A DNA stretch of 64,000 nt from Arthrobacter sp. Soil782 (GTDB taxonomy: Bacteria > Actinomycetota > Actinomycetes > Actinomycetales > Micrococcaceae): assembly GCF_001428435.1 (NCBI RefSeq), contig NZ_LMSO01000009.1:268086-332085 (forward strand), read 5' to 3'. Numbering within the stretch: the stretch's first letter is position 1; every line of letters begins with the position of its first letter. Shown piece after piece: positions 36,132 to 46,107 of this stretch. The notes under the pieces are model-generated. The model did not search any database. It saw only the letters and a list, made by a program, of their open reading frames with translations, and was not told the DNA's origin. The position numbers were made by a program, and so were the translations under genes.

Positions 36132-37618
36132 GAAGGATCGCCTTCTTCCGTGGATGAATGTGAAGAGGAAGCCTTAGCGGCCGACTCAGCGGCTCCGATG
36201 CCGGCACGGTTCTGCTCGACCCAACCATCCAGATTACGCTGCGGTGCGGCGACAATGGTCAGCGCGCCGGCAGGCACGTCCTTTCGGACTATCGCACCGG
36301 CGCCCGTGTAAGCACCGTCGCCGATCGACACCGGAGCTACGAAGACGGTGTTAGAACCAGTCCGGACGTCACTGCCGATGATGGTGCGGTGCTTGTCGAC
36401 GCCGTCGTAGTTTGCGGTGATGTTGCCACAGCCGATATTGGTGTTTTCGCCAATCTCCGCATCGCCGGCGTAGCCGAGGTGGGAGAGCTTGGACCCACGG
36501 CCGATCGTCACGTTCTTCGTCTCGTAGAAAGCGCCGATCTTGCCGAACTCGCCCAGCACGGTTCCTGGGCGCAGATAGGTGAACGGGCCCACTGAAGCAC
36601 CGGCCCCGATCCGCGCACCGCTGGCGTGCGTCCGGGTGACCGTCGCACCCTCTTCAATCACCACGTCAGTCAAGGTGCAATCTGGACCAACGATTGCATC
36701 GCGTGCAACCTGAGTCGCTCCGTGAAGGAGTGTTCCCGGGAGGATAGTGACGTCCTCGTCAAGCTGGACGTCTACGTCAATCCAGGTGCTGTTGGTGTCA
36801 ACGATTGTTACGCCTGCTCGCATCCACCGCTCAAGTGTGCGCCGGTTGAGTTCCGCGCCAAGCGCGGCAAGCTGCACGCGGTCGTTCGCACCTTCGACCT
36901 GCCAGCGATCAGATGAAACGACTGCGGCTATGCGGCCGCCTGCCTTTCGTGCGATCGATGGAACGTCCGTCAGGTACATCTCTCCCTGAGCATTGTTCGA
37001 GTCAACACTGGTGAGGCTCTCACGAAGCACTGAGGCATCAAACGCGTAGATGCCCGAGTTGATCTCCTTGATGGCGCGCTGCTCTTCGGTGGCGTCTTTG
37101 TGTTCCACGATTCCGGTGACAGTACCGTCAACGGCTCGCACAATGCGTCCGTACCCGGCGGCGTCGTCCAGAACTGACGTGAGGATCGTTACCGAGTTAG
37201 ATTCCTGTTCGTGCGTACGCACGAGCTCCTGCAGTGTTGCTGTGTCGAGCAGTGGGACGTCACCGTAGGTGACGACGACGGTCCCCTCGACAATCGATTG
37301 CGCGTCCAGAGCGTCAAGCGCAACCTGAACGGCGCGCCCGGTGCCGGGCACGTCATCTTGATCCACGATGAGCGCTCCGGCATCGAGTTCGGCGATATGT
37401 GCGGCGACACGGTCCCGTTCGTGGCGGACAACCACAGCCAGTTCGCGAGGGGAAAGACCGCGAGCCGCAGCAAGCGCGTGGCCCACCATGGACGTGCCGC
37501 CGATACGGTGAAGGATTTTAGGTGTGCGGGACTTCATCCGGGTTCCGGCTCCGGCTGCCAGTACTATCACTGCCGCCGGCGTTGACTCCGCCTGATTGGA
37601 CTGGTTCTCGTGGCTCAC
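36128..37618 (-). CDS. glmU: Bifunctional GlcNAc-1-P uridyltransferase / GlcN-1-P acetyltransferase
   Basis: 496 residues from GTG 37618. The N-terminal pyrophosphorylase starts VIVLAAGAGTRMKSRTPKIL; the C-terminal left-handed beta-helix acetyltransferase includes YETKNVTIGRGSKLSHLGY and NTNIGCGNITANYDG. It makes UDP-GlcNAc for peptidoglycan and wall glycans. A short Ser/Ala/Glu-rich tail follows the acetyltransferase domain. tRNA-Gln lies 46 bp upstream on the same strand. Confidence 0.97.
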   Translation of the reverse strand: MSHENQSNQAESTPAAVIVLAAGAGTRMKSRTPKILHRIGGTSMVGHALAAARGLSPRELAVVVRHERDRVAAHIAELDAGALIVDQDDVPGTGRAVQVALDALDAQSIVEGTVVVTYGDVPLLDTATLQELVRTHEQESNSVTILTSVLDDAAGYGRIVRAVDGTVTGIVEHKDATEEQRAIKEINSGIYAFDASVLRESLTSVDSNNAQGEMYLTDVPSIARKAGGRIAAVVSSDRWQVEGANDRVQLAALGAELNRRTLERWMRAGVTIVDTNSTWIDVDVQLDEDVTILPGTLLHGATQVARDAIVGPDCTLTDVVIEEGATVTRTHASGARIGAGASVGPFTYLRPGTVLGEFGKIGAFYETKNVTIGRGSKLSHLGYAGDAEIGENTNIGCGNITANYDGVDKHRTIIGSDVRTGSNTVFVAPVSIGDGAYTGAGAIVRKDVPAGALTIVAAPQRNLDGWVEQNRAGIGAAESAAKASSSHSSTEEGDPS

Positions 37619-37663
37619 TAAGAGGCCGCTCCTTGCCTGTCTCGGACGCCTGCTGGCCTGCCG

Positions 37664-37735
37664 TTCCGCCCATAGGATTCGAACCTATACTCCACAGCTC
37701 CAAAGGCTGGGGTGCTGCCGTTACACCAGGGCGGA
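37664..37735 (-). tRNA. tRNA-Gln (anticodon TTG)
   Basis: On the minus strand the 72-nt sequence has a 7-bp acceptor stem (TCCGCCC with GGGCGGA), a D arm with GGTGTAACGGCAGCAC, anticodon loop CTTTGGA with TTG, and T arm GGTTCGAATCC. Discriminator A; CCA is not encoded. Confidence 0.95.
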
Positions 37736-37960
37736 CCGCGCCATCACCGAGGGATGGAGTTTCCACGGTGCTGGCGCACGGTTACTTAGTTTGCCACGAG
37801 GCAGCGCCTTCATGCGACTTGACGCGACGCCGATCATCGTCAACCTCCAGCAGGCTTTTCAGGATGCGACTTCTTGCCGACACTATTTCTAGGCAAATTC
37901 CAACCCGTTTGATGAAAACTGACGAACATCAACCTGATGGCGCTCGAAGAGGAGTTGGAC

Positions 37961-38101
37961 ATGGGACATCTGAAGGAAAGCATCCACCACTTCGTGGAGC
38001 AGCACATTATCGCTGACGACCCTAGCCCTGAGCCCTCGTGGCTCGACAGGCAATCAGGAATACTGGAACCTGCCGCAGAGGATGTTCCCGAAACCGCATA
38101 A
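37961..38101 (+). CDS. Small hypothetical protein (46 residues)
   Basis: ATG 37961 is preceded by GAGGAG at six bases, an excellent ribosome site. The product is acidic and hydrophilic (HLKESIHHFVEQHIIADDPS in the first half, many Pro/Glu later), with no membrane segment or known motif. The gene lies between tRNA-Gln and the first ABC-F fragment. I cannot assign a function; the support is the ribosome site and coding-like third-position GC. Confidence 0.45.
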   Translation: MGHLKESIHHFVEQHIIADDPSPEPSWLDRQSGILEPAAEDVPETA

Positions 38102-38115
38102 GAAGCGCCTGGCTT

Positions 38116-38922
38116 TTATTCCCCCCCAGTACCTCGGCACCCGCCAGCCGCGGCTCCTCGAGTGACTCCTGCTCGGCCTATAGCTCGCGGAGTTTTGCGT
38201 CGAGCCCGCTCATCTTTTCGAAGTCGACCGTGGCTTTGCTGCCGGCGTCGCTCACCGACTGGTTGATCTTCTCGATCTGCGAGCTGGTCTTGGTCATCTC
38301 CCGCTCAATGCGGGTCAGATCTTTCTTCGCCTGGCGGGTCCCCTCCGGTGCCGGAACCGGCGGACCCGGCTGTCCCCGTCGTCGTACCGTTGCGGCTGTC
38401 CGATCCCACTGGTGTGCCGCGTCGTGTCCCGCTGGAGGCTGCTCCGCGGCGCAGTTGCAGGTACTGGTCCATGCCGCCTGGAAGGTTGCGGATCTTCCCG
38501 CCGCCCAGCAGCGCCAACTGGGTGTCGGTAACGCGTTCGAGCAGGCACCTGTCGTGCGAGACCACCATAAGCGTGCCCGGCCAACCGTCCAGCACATCCT
38601 CAACGGCCGCGAGCGTATCAGTATCCAGATCGTTGGTGGGCTCATCGAGCATCAGCACATTCGGCTTCCGCACCAGCAGACGCAGTTGGAGACGCCGCCG
38701 CTCACCACCCGAGGGGTCACCCATCGGCGTCCACTGCCGCTCTTTGGTGAAGCCAAGCTGCTTCACGAGCCGGCTCGCCGACACTTCCTTCCCATCAACC
38801 GAAACCACACGCTTTCCTTCTCGATCTCCTCAGTGACGCGGAGAAGGTTAACGTCGTCGAACTCGCTCACGTCCTGTGACAAGTTCGCCGTCGACACGGT
38901 CTTGCCGCGCTTCAACCAGCCG
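38116..38922 (-). pseudogene. 3' fragment of ABC-F gene (copy A)
   Basis: About 0.8 kb homologous to the 3' end of the ABC-F gene at 46108-47934. It keeps the signature region (SGGERRRLQLRLLVRKPNV), Walker B (LMLDEPTNDLD), the H-loop (VVSHDR) and the C-terminal coiled coil. It lacks the first ATPase domain and the second Walker A. Frameshifts occur near 38645 and 38810 and the stop region has extra C residues. It is the most degraded of the two fragments. Homology begins at the equivalent of the stop codon and ends abruptly at about 38922. Confidence 0.85.
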
Positions 38923-39058
38923 ATGGACAGAGTGGGTCTTTCGACCGTTCCTGTGTAGCGGTTAGGTCCCCTGCGGATGAATCGGCTGGGCAGGCAAAGG
39001 AGCGTACTGCACTAAGCATCACATTTGCCAGCAAGACGAGAACCTCGCGGCAACGCCC

Positions 39059-40243
39059 AGCGAACACCACCGTCTCGTTGGCGACTCGATCAGCGCATAG
39101 TGCCGGCGTGAGCATCGCCACGCCCAGCCGGTGGGCAGGGTACTCAGAGCTAGACGGTAAGCGCATTCACAACTGGGCCAACGTCTACCTGATGCATAAC
39201 CTCGAAGTTTCGGTAACGCGCAATCGGGGGTCAGGAAAGCAGTCAGATAGTCGCCCGGTTCGCTGCCGATGTGCTGGCGCACAACCCAGCCATTGTGTCG
39301 CTGCTCGCCGGAACGAACGACGAACCGGACGACAATACCACCACGCACCTCGAAGCCATGTACGAGGCGGCACTTGACGCCGGAGTCCTCGTCTTCGCAC
39401 ACACCATCCCACCATCGACCACCTACAGCGCAGGACAGGACACTTACCGGATTGCGGGCAACAACTGGATTCGGGAGTATGCCCGGTCAACCCCAGGCAT
39501 AATCGTCGCTGACTCGCTACGGCGGGGCAGAACCCGGCAGGCTGGATTCAAGCCCCTTGCTACCCATGTTCATGATGGCATCCACCCCAGCCTCGCTGGA
39601 GCCACGTCGGGCGGACGTGTGATTGCGGAGGCGCTCCGACCGTTCGTGCCCGTCAACCGGGTCCGGGCGTCCGCCACTGGGACACCGTTGAACCTGCTCA
39701 CGACGCCCCACTTCACCGGGGCAATCGGGAACGTGAACACGACCACCAAGACCCTCGGCGGCTGGAACAACCAGTGAAGGATCAGTATTGAATGCCGCCA
39801 ACCCCGCCCGGACGCACGGCATCGGCGGGAACGTCCTCAAAGTTGTTGTACCCGCTGCCGGGTACTGCACCCTCACCAGCAACATCACCATCGACGGGAC
39901 CGCGCTGGCCGTGGGCGACGTGATCGACTTCGGCGTGGAACTGGAAGTCTCCAACATCGAGACCGGGGCTGTCACCCGCTACGCCTACGCCTACGCCTAT
40001 CTGCAGCAGTACGACGGTGCCGCATTTGGTGATCGGGCCTACGACGTATACCGCGATGGCGGCGCGAGCTATGGTTCGGAGCTCCCTATTCCCAATGGGC
40101 AGGTCGGATTCCGAACTCAGCGGCTCACAGTCAAGGCAGGCAAGACGCTTATCCAGTGCGTCAAATTGGTACCCGATGGCGAAACCTACCGCTTCAAGGA
40201 CGCATGGGCAGGAAACATCACTAAGACCGCCGCCCTGATCTAA
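39059..40243 (+). pseudogene. SGNH/GDSL hydrolase with C-terminal beta-domain, frameshifted
   Basis: Read across frames, the pieces are LVGDSISA (block I, about 39074), then SIATPSRWAGYSELDGKR, then from 39271 AGTNDEPDD (block III) and HDGIHPSLAG (block V Asp-His). After a stop at 39775-39777 a further domain follows in another frame (39788-40243) with SNITIDGTALAVGDVIDFG and QRLTVKAGKT, probably a carbohydrate-binding-like beta-sandwich of the same original protein. Two or more frameshifts and two stops break it. It would have been an esterase acting on surface glycans. The last 23 bp overlap the convergent ligase gene. Confidence 0.7.
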
Positions 40244-41636
40244 ACCCGGCACTAGTTCTCCTACGCTCGATCGCGATCGGAGAGACTGGGGAAACCGTAC
40301 CGAATCCATCACGGGGAGGACTAGTTATCGTCGATGCGATTCCGGTGAATATCAAGAGGAGGGTGAAGCCGAACCCACGATCTTCAATGGGCGTCCCAAA
40401 TGGGATGTTCGCCAAGATGATTACACCTAGCCCTAGCGAGGCGGTATGCATCGGGCTCCCACCTATTGCTCGACCGGACCGCATGATCCCCACGAACGTC
40501 ATGATAAGGAACCCAACCAGGAACATCGTCCCGATCGCGCCCAGTTTTACGATGGTTACGAGCGGCGTATCCATGCTCATCGGTGCGACGAATCCTGCAC
40601 CCCAACCCAACCACGGTGATTCAGCGATCATAGAGGCGGCGTAATCGTACTGTTCACTACGGCTAGCTAGTGACTGATCGGCGCCTGTCCCCGTTAGGAC
40701 ACCATTCATTGCTTCAACCCGGGATTCAAGGAACTCAGGACTATTCAGCACGTACTTCCCCAAGATAGGTATCAGCATTGCCGCAGCAGCGACACACGAA
40801 CCTACGATCACGACAGCACGGATCAGGGGAACCCGGAACTTCTGAGCCGACCCTATGACCGCGAGGACAGCGAGGAAAATGACGAGGTTAGTTCGAGTTC
40901 CGGTGATCAGCATTGCGACAGGAATGACGACAACCGAGATAGCCCAAGAAAATCTGGCAGACCCCTTAGCCAGGGCGACGTGGACGAAGGCTAGAGAAAA
41001 CGCCAGCGCAGGAAGAATAAGGCTAGAGAGCATGATCTTGCCTACCGAAAGGCTCGATACGCCACGCCGTTCGAGCCAGTCGGTAGCAAAACCGATTGCG
41101 GCGGCGGTGCCTATAACCCCAATCCAACGCATGACGACCTTCGGTTTCAAATCACGTCCGACGTCGAGCCCGATGATCGGAGCAATCGGCACCATGAAGT
41201 AGAAAACACTTTGCCGGATGGCTGTTATGTAGTCGGCACTTCCTGCGAACGTTGACAGCACCATGAAGGTAATGAAGCAGAGTCCGAGAGCTGGCAGGAA
41301 TCTGAAGTGTCTGAGATATGCGGGTGGGTCCTTGACTAGGCGGACAAAGGAAACGGCAGCACATAGCAATAGCACGGCGAAGTAGAGAACTTTCGCTGGG
41401 CCAACGTCCGAACTTGAGCCGAATACGAAAAGCCCTCCGACCACGACCAGGAGCATTCGAAACCAAGATTTCTGCACGATGAGCACCAAGATGATCGGCA
41501 TAAGCCCCGCTGCGAGCCCCAAGAAAGGCCCCAGCATGACGATCATGCCCGCCGCGATCAACACCCACCCGAGCGCCCCGGGCACCCAAATGAAATCTCG
41601 TAGGTCTACGCTTCTCTGGTTCCGCAAGAGCGTCAT
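40221..41636 (-). CDS. O-antigen ligase/polymerase-like membrane protein (Wzy/WaaL)
   Basis: 471 residues with about 11-12 hydrophobic segments and a large loop around residues 280-330 (NSPEFLESRVEAMNGVLTG, then SRSEQYDYAASMIAESPWLGWGAG). The loop motif R-x3-Y-x-A-x-MIxExPWLGWG is typical of the O-antigen ligase/polymerase superfamily. It would polymerise or ligate lipid-linked glycans outside the membrane. It is one of the few intact genes in the ABC-F module region. Confidence 0.9.
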   Translation of the reverse strand: MTLLRNQRSVDLRDFIWVPGALGWVLIAAGMIVMLGPFLGLAAGLMPIILVLIVQKSWFRMLLVVVGGLFVFGSSSDVGPAKVLYFAVLLLCAAVSFVRLVKDPPAYLRHFRFLPALGLCFITFMVLSTFAGSADYITAIRQSVFYFMVPIAPIIGLDVGRDLKPKVVMRWIGVIGTAAAIGFATDWLERRGVSSLSVGKIMLSSLILPALAFSLAFVHVALAKGSARFSWAISVVVIPVAMLITGTRTNLVIFLAVLAVIGSAQKFRVPLIRAVVIVGSCVAAAAMLIPILGKYVLNSPEFLESRVEAMNGVLTGTGADQSLASRSEQYDYAASMIAESPWLGWGAGFVAPMSMDTPLVTIVKLGAIGTMFLVGFLIMTFVGIMRSGRAIGGSPMHTASLGLGVIILANIPFGTPIEDRGFGFTLLLIFTGIASTITSPPRDGFGTVSPVSPIAIERRRTSAGFRSGRRS

Positions 41637-41651
41637 CAGTGGTTCTCCTGG

Positions 41652-41972
41652 CTAATCGCGGGTTTGGGAAGGGCTTCTCACTGGCCGATTATTTGCCCAT
41701 CGACGTATGAGCCGCCGACCGGGCGTCTCGTAGAACTTGAACACGACGACGCTCAGGCCGATCGTCGCCGCCATCAGCATCCAACCGAAGCGCGACACCA
41801 ACACAGCAAGCGCCGCAAAAAAAGGATGCCAGTCAGAGACGGCAGCGCAGGTAACCGAACGGACAATGATCCTCCCCAAGAAAGAATTCCGTGCACCAGA
41901 ATGAAGTGGCCGCGGAATCCCATGCGCCCCGGCGTGCTCTATTTTACAGGGCCTGTTCGCACGCAGCGTCAT
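41652..41972 (-). pseudogene. Acyltransferase-3 C-terminal fragment
   Basis: The frame ends in two hydrophobic helices and FKFYETPGRRLIRRW, the typical end of acyltransferase-3 (OafA-type) membrane proteins. The N-terminal part of this 106-codon frame is not membrane-like, so only about the last 60 codons belong to the family. It abuts the ligase start (15 bp) and lies next to ABC-F copy B. Confidence 0.5.
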
Positions 41973-42088
41973 ACCGCAGTTTCACCGCCCGCCATAATCT
42001 GGCTTAGCGCAGTTGTAATCCCGTGCAACAGAACACCCGCTGGACGAGCGGAGTAAGCCCCTGGCTCGCCTCGCGGTCTGCTGCGCTA

Positions 42089-42870
42089 TTACTCCCCCAG
42101 CACCTCGGCGGCCTCCAACCACTGCCCCTCGAGGGACTCCTGCTCGGCCTGAAGCTCCCGGAGCTTGGCGTCGAGGCCTGCCACCTTCTCGAAGTCGACC
42201 GTTGCCTTGCTACCGGCGTCGCTCATCTGCTGGTTGATCTTCTCGATCTGCGAGCTCGTCTTCGTCATCTGCCGCTCAATGCGGGTCAGGTCCTTCTTCG
42301 CCTGGCGGGCTTCTTCCGGTGACGGGCCCGCGGACCCGGCTGCCGCCGTCGTCGTACCGTTGCCACTGTCCGACCCCATCGGGGTGCCGGCAAGCTTGTC
42401 GCCGGATATCGCCGCTCCGCGGCGCAGTTGCAGGTATTGGTCCACGCCGCCGGGCAGGTCGCGGATCTTCCCGTCGCCCAGCAACGCCAGCTGGGTGTCC
42501 GTGACGCGCTCGAGCATGTACCTGTCGTTCGAGACCACAATGAGCGTCCCCGGGCCACCCGTCGAGCACGTCCTCAACGGCCGCAAGAGTGCCAGTGTCC
42601 AGGTCGTTGGTGGGCTCATCGAGCATCAGCACATTCGGCTCCCCCACCAGCAGACGCAGCAGTTGGAGACGGCGCCGCTCACCACCTGACAGGTGACCGG
42701 CCGGCGTCCACTGCCGCTCGTTGGTGAAGCCGGGCTGTTCGACCAGTTGGCTCGCCGATACTTCCTTCCCGCCGACCGACAGAACCCGCTTCTCCTGCTC
42801 AATCAGCTCGGTGACGCGGAGGTGATTGGCTTCTTCAAGCTCGCGCACGTCCTGCGAAAGGATCGCCGTC
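42089..42870 (-). pseudogene. 3' fragment of ABC-F gene (copy B)
   Basis: About 0.78 kb closely matching the 3' end of the intact ABC-F gene, including LSGGERRRLQLLRLLVGEPN, LMLDEPTNDLD and the C-terminal coiled coil. A frameshift lies near 42555, within the DGWPGTL segment. Homology stops at about 42870, close to where copy A stops. It looks less degraded than copy A. A 7-bp hairpin (42929-42935/42939-42945) lies just past the break. Confidence 0.88.
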
Positions 42871-42980
42871 AGAAAGACCGGCCAAGGCGATCAGGCACCG
42901 AGGAACTTTCGTTCCGAGGAGGTTCCCTCTTGCGGCCTCCGCAAGAAAAGACGGCGCACGGCACTTCCTAGGACCCGCCG

Positions 42981-44600
42981 CTACGAAGCGGACACGTCTA
43001 GGGCTTGCTGCAGCCGGCCCGACAATGCACCTGCCATCTCATTGGTCAGGTGGTGCGTGTCCCGGTACACCAGCAGGTTCCACGCGATAGGCGAGCAGGT
43101 CTCCTGGCAGACCCATTCAATCGGCGAAACGTAGCGACCGCCGGCCGATTGGACCGCCTCCTGCTCGATGCTGGCCACTTCAGCATCGACTACATCCTCC
43201 GTGGGCGACTCGCATTCGCCGACGTCCTGCAGGTTCGTGGAAAGGCAGACGCTGGGGGCAATCTCCCAGCCCGGAGTATCTCCCAGGACTACGACGTCAG
43301 TGCCCTCCGGGAGCTCCTTAATGGTCCTTTCCAGGCCCTCGCGCCACGCCTGATCAAAATCACCAAGGTCGCGGCCCAATTCCCGATAGACGCTGCCGTA
43401 GTTGGACACCACAACGAGGTCAGGTGCCAGCGTCTTGATGCGCTCGAGGCTGTCCTGCCTCCACTCATCGCACTGTGGATAGGCCTCAGAGACCTTACCC
43501 CGAACGGGGATATCCACCGAGCGGCAGGAGGACTTGGTCAGGCTGATCAGTTTCTTGCCTTCTTCCTTTGCCACCTCGTCCAGGGGCGTGAACCACTGCG
43601 CAGCGTGAGAGTCACCGAATAAAACGGTTGACTCCGTCCCTGCCCTATCCCCGTAGGTGCAATCCGGGGACGCCGTCGTTTCGTAGGCCCCATGGCATCC
43701 ATCCGCGTACACCTTGGGAGTGCTATCGGCCGCGCGTTCCAGCGCCGGTGTCAGATTTGATGGCACAAACTCGGAGGTGGTCGGGGCGGACAGCACTTGC
43801 TGGTCAACGGGCGCCGCAACTGTTTTCCCGGCATCCAGGTCTGGAAGCTTTGTCGCACTGAAGCTGACGTCAAGGGCAAGGACAGTGACGCCGGCGCCCA
43901 ATGCGTACGACCTGACCGCCCTCATCTTAAATACACGGCTGTGCTGGAACCGCAGTTCAACGTGCCTGTAGGTGAGGTCCGCCAACACCACCGACAGCAT
44001 CACCAGGCCAGGGCTACCCAACCGTTGAAATCCCCGCCGAGCCGAATTTTTTGCCAGGGTCAGTAGGGACCAATGCCACAGGTAGATGGAGTAGGAGATG
44101 TTGCCAAATTATTGAAGCAACGAGTTCTGCAGTAACCGAAGTTCGTAGGCGTGCCCGCCGCCAATCATCAAGGCAGCACCGAGCACCGGAACGAGGGCAT
44201 ACCACCCCGGGAAGGGCAAGTCATGGGTAAATACGAAAATCGACGTCACCACGGTAATCAAACCGAGCCACCCGGCCACGCGGCCCAGCTTCGTACCCAT
44301 GCGCGTCAGCAACGGTGCGGCCAACGCCACCAAGCCGCCCAGGCCCAATTCCCATGCGCGGGTGGGCAGGGAGAAGAACGCCCAGGGCTGGCTGATCCCC
44401 GTGAGGACCACGCCTCCTAGCAGCGACACCACCGACAGGCACCCGAGTACGATTACCAACCACTTCCGCCTATGCGCTGCGGCAAGTACCGCCACGAGCA
44501 CCATGATCAACGGCCAGACAAAATAGAACTGCCTCAACGTCGGCGAGGGGTGAAGTGTCGTAGCCAAGTTCTAACGTTTCCTCATGCACCTCCATCATTC
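42981..44600 (-). pseudogene. OafA-type acyltransferase-3 / SGNH protein, truncated and interrupted by TAA
   Basis: The frame from 44567 reads RQFYFVWPLIM, the remnant of the acyltransferase SVEEQFYFVWP motif, through membrane helices to an in-frame TAA at 44109-44111. It then continues in the same frame with FGNISYSIYLWHWSLLTLAK and the SGNH domain (LFGDSHAAQW at about 43615; DTHHLT near the end). About 150 N-terminal residues are missing and a small deletion shifts the frame near 44555. The intact family O-acylates surface glycans or peptidoglycan. The SGNH half (ATG 44021, 346 codons) could still be translated but has no good ribosome site. Confidence 0.8.
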
Positions 44601-44865
44601 CGCACCGCCACCGCATCGAGATGACTGCATTCCGCCGACGCAACAGGCGGATCCTGCAGCGGGCATTACGCGACCGCCGAAAGGTGTTCCCTGCTGGGTG
44701 GCGCTGAATTGGCCCTCCGGTCGGCGCGAAACCTACCCTGCCTTCGCTCAGGCCTGGACCAGCGAACTGGTGTACGTGCAATGGGTTGAGCAGTCCGAGG
44801 GGCGGCGCGCCTGGGTAACGGCTAACCAGTGCAGCAGGCGCCAGCTCGCGCAGTCTTGCCGGTGA
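44584..44865 (+). CDS. Small hypothetical protein
   Basis: Up to 93 residues from ATG 44584; the start is uncertain and the first 30 residues look random. From about residue 33 the frame has strong coding bias: VPCWVALNWPSGRRETYPAF, then AWTSELVYVQWVE and RRAWVTANQCSRR. I do not recognise the family. It may be a short basic protein or the tail of a lost gene, placed where the acyltransferase N-terminus should be. Confidence 0.4.
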   Translation: MHLHHSAPPPHRDDCIPPTQQADPAAGITRPPKGVPCWVALNWPSGRRETYPAFAQAWTSELVYVQWVEQSEGRRAWVTANQCSRRQLAQSCR

Positions 44866-44924
44866 TTACAGGCGCAATGACAAACTCCCGTGACCCATCA
44901 CTCGTCCGTACGAACTCTTCTTCG

Positions 44925-46061
44925 TTACGACCGTTCCGGCGCGCCCGATTGAAGCGCCGGTATGTTAGCCAGGCGTTCGTCCTGCATCCGCGCACCGGTG
45001 AGAACTCCAGACAATCCGCGCTGTGCGGTCAGCGGAATTGCTACAAACACAGCTAGCAACAGGATCCACGCAAGTACTCCGGCGGCGTCCGTCCAGGGTG
45101 CAGCGCCCGGCAAGTGGGAGCAGAACAACAACAGCGCATACGTGCCGCCTACCGATGCCGCCCGCCCTGTTCTGCGACCACATGAAGCCTTTACCTTCCA
45201 GACAGGGATGAGCCGCATCGCGTGTTGACCGATCGACGCTCCGGTACCCCGCCAGGCGGGAAGGAAGAAAACGACAAGCGCGGGCACCAGCGTAAGCAGG
45301 ATCGCTTCGATGAGAGTGGGCTCGTCCGGTAGCACCGGCCCTTGCGGCAGCAACAGCCGATACATGACCACCAGCGCGAAACCCACCAGGTGGAAGGCCG
45401 CCACGTCCACCGCCATGCCCACCCAGCGCCGCAGGTTGGTCACCGGTCTTGGCAACTGTTGGCTGGCGCGGAACGTCTGCGGGCGGGGCATCCACCACAG
45501 CACCACCGGAGCCACCAAGGCACCGAGCAACGCCCCGGAAGTATTCAGGATCAGGTCATCGACGTCACCTAACCGATAAGGACACTCGTAGAAGCCCCAC
45601 ATCCCGGTAGCCTGCGTCGCCTCGATCACGAGGGACGCAGCAAGCCCGGTCAGCGTGGCCACCAGGACGGACCGCCCAGCGAAGCCGCGCAGGATGACTC
45701 CCCACGGGACAAACAGGAGCACGTTGAAGAACACTTGCAGAACGGTACGGCTGGTGAGCAGGCCCAGTGTGCCAGATGCCGACGCCACCTCAGCGATGTC
45801 CGATACGAACGAGAACGGCTGCCATTGCGGGCTCAAACCCGGCGTCGGGCACCGGCTCCCACGGCTGTCAGGCAGCGGTAGCTGCGTGTATGCCACCACG
45901 GCAGCTCCATACACACTCACCGCCGCCACTCCGAGCACACGGCGTGCAGTGAACCGTCCGTACCGCCGGTACTGATACGCCAGCACCGGCACCAGGATCA
46001 CGAGGAAAGCGGCCGTACCGAACAGAACACCGACGATGGCCGGCCACGTCCACACGCCCAT
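44925..46061 (-). CDS. VanZ/RDD-domain membrane protein
   Basis: 378 residues. The N-terminal half is VanZ-like: FFNVLLFVPWGVILRG and IEATQATGMWGFYECPYRLGDVDDLILNTSG carry the family's N-x-LLFxPxG and D-x-x-N-x-x-G features. The C-terminal half (from about residue 210) is an RDD domain with RRWVGMAVDVAAFHLVG and SIGQHAMRLIPVW. Six to eight membrane helices are expected. Such fusions are common in Actinobacteria; function is unknown, perhaps envelope stress or antibiotic tolerance. It begins 47 bp after the ABC-F stop. Confidence 0.9.
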   Translation of the reverse strand: MGVWTWPAIVGVLFGTAAFLVILVPVLAYQYRRYGRFTARRVLGVAAVSVYGAAVVAYTQLPLPDSRGSRCPTPGLSPQWQPFSFVSDIAEVASASGTLGLLTSRTVLQVFFNVLLFVPWGVILRGFAGRSVLVATLTGLAASLVIEATQATGMWGFYECPYRLGDVDDLILNTSGALLGALVAPVVLWWMPRPQTFRASQQLPRPVTNLRRWVGMAVDVAAFHLVGFALVVMYRLLLPQGPVLPDEPTLIEAILLTLVPALVVFFLPAWRGTGASIGQHAMRLIPVWKVKASCGRRTGRAASVGGTYALLLFCSHLPGAAPWTDAAGVLAWILLLAVFVAIPLTAQRGLSGVLTGARMQDERLANIPALQSGAPERS

Positions 46062-46107
46062 GACTCCTCCGTTCGGTAGTTAGTCCGCTGGTAGTACTCC
46101 CGCAGCG

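Noticed and set aside
37522-38016. 164-codon plus-strand frame across glmU start and tRNA-Gln
   Set aside because: It runs through a tRNA and the antisense of glmU and has no domain.
42902-42945. Two small hairpins as IS ends or attachment site
   Set aside because: Short arms, no matching partner sequence at the other cassette joints.
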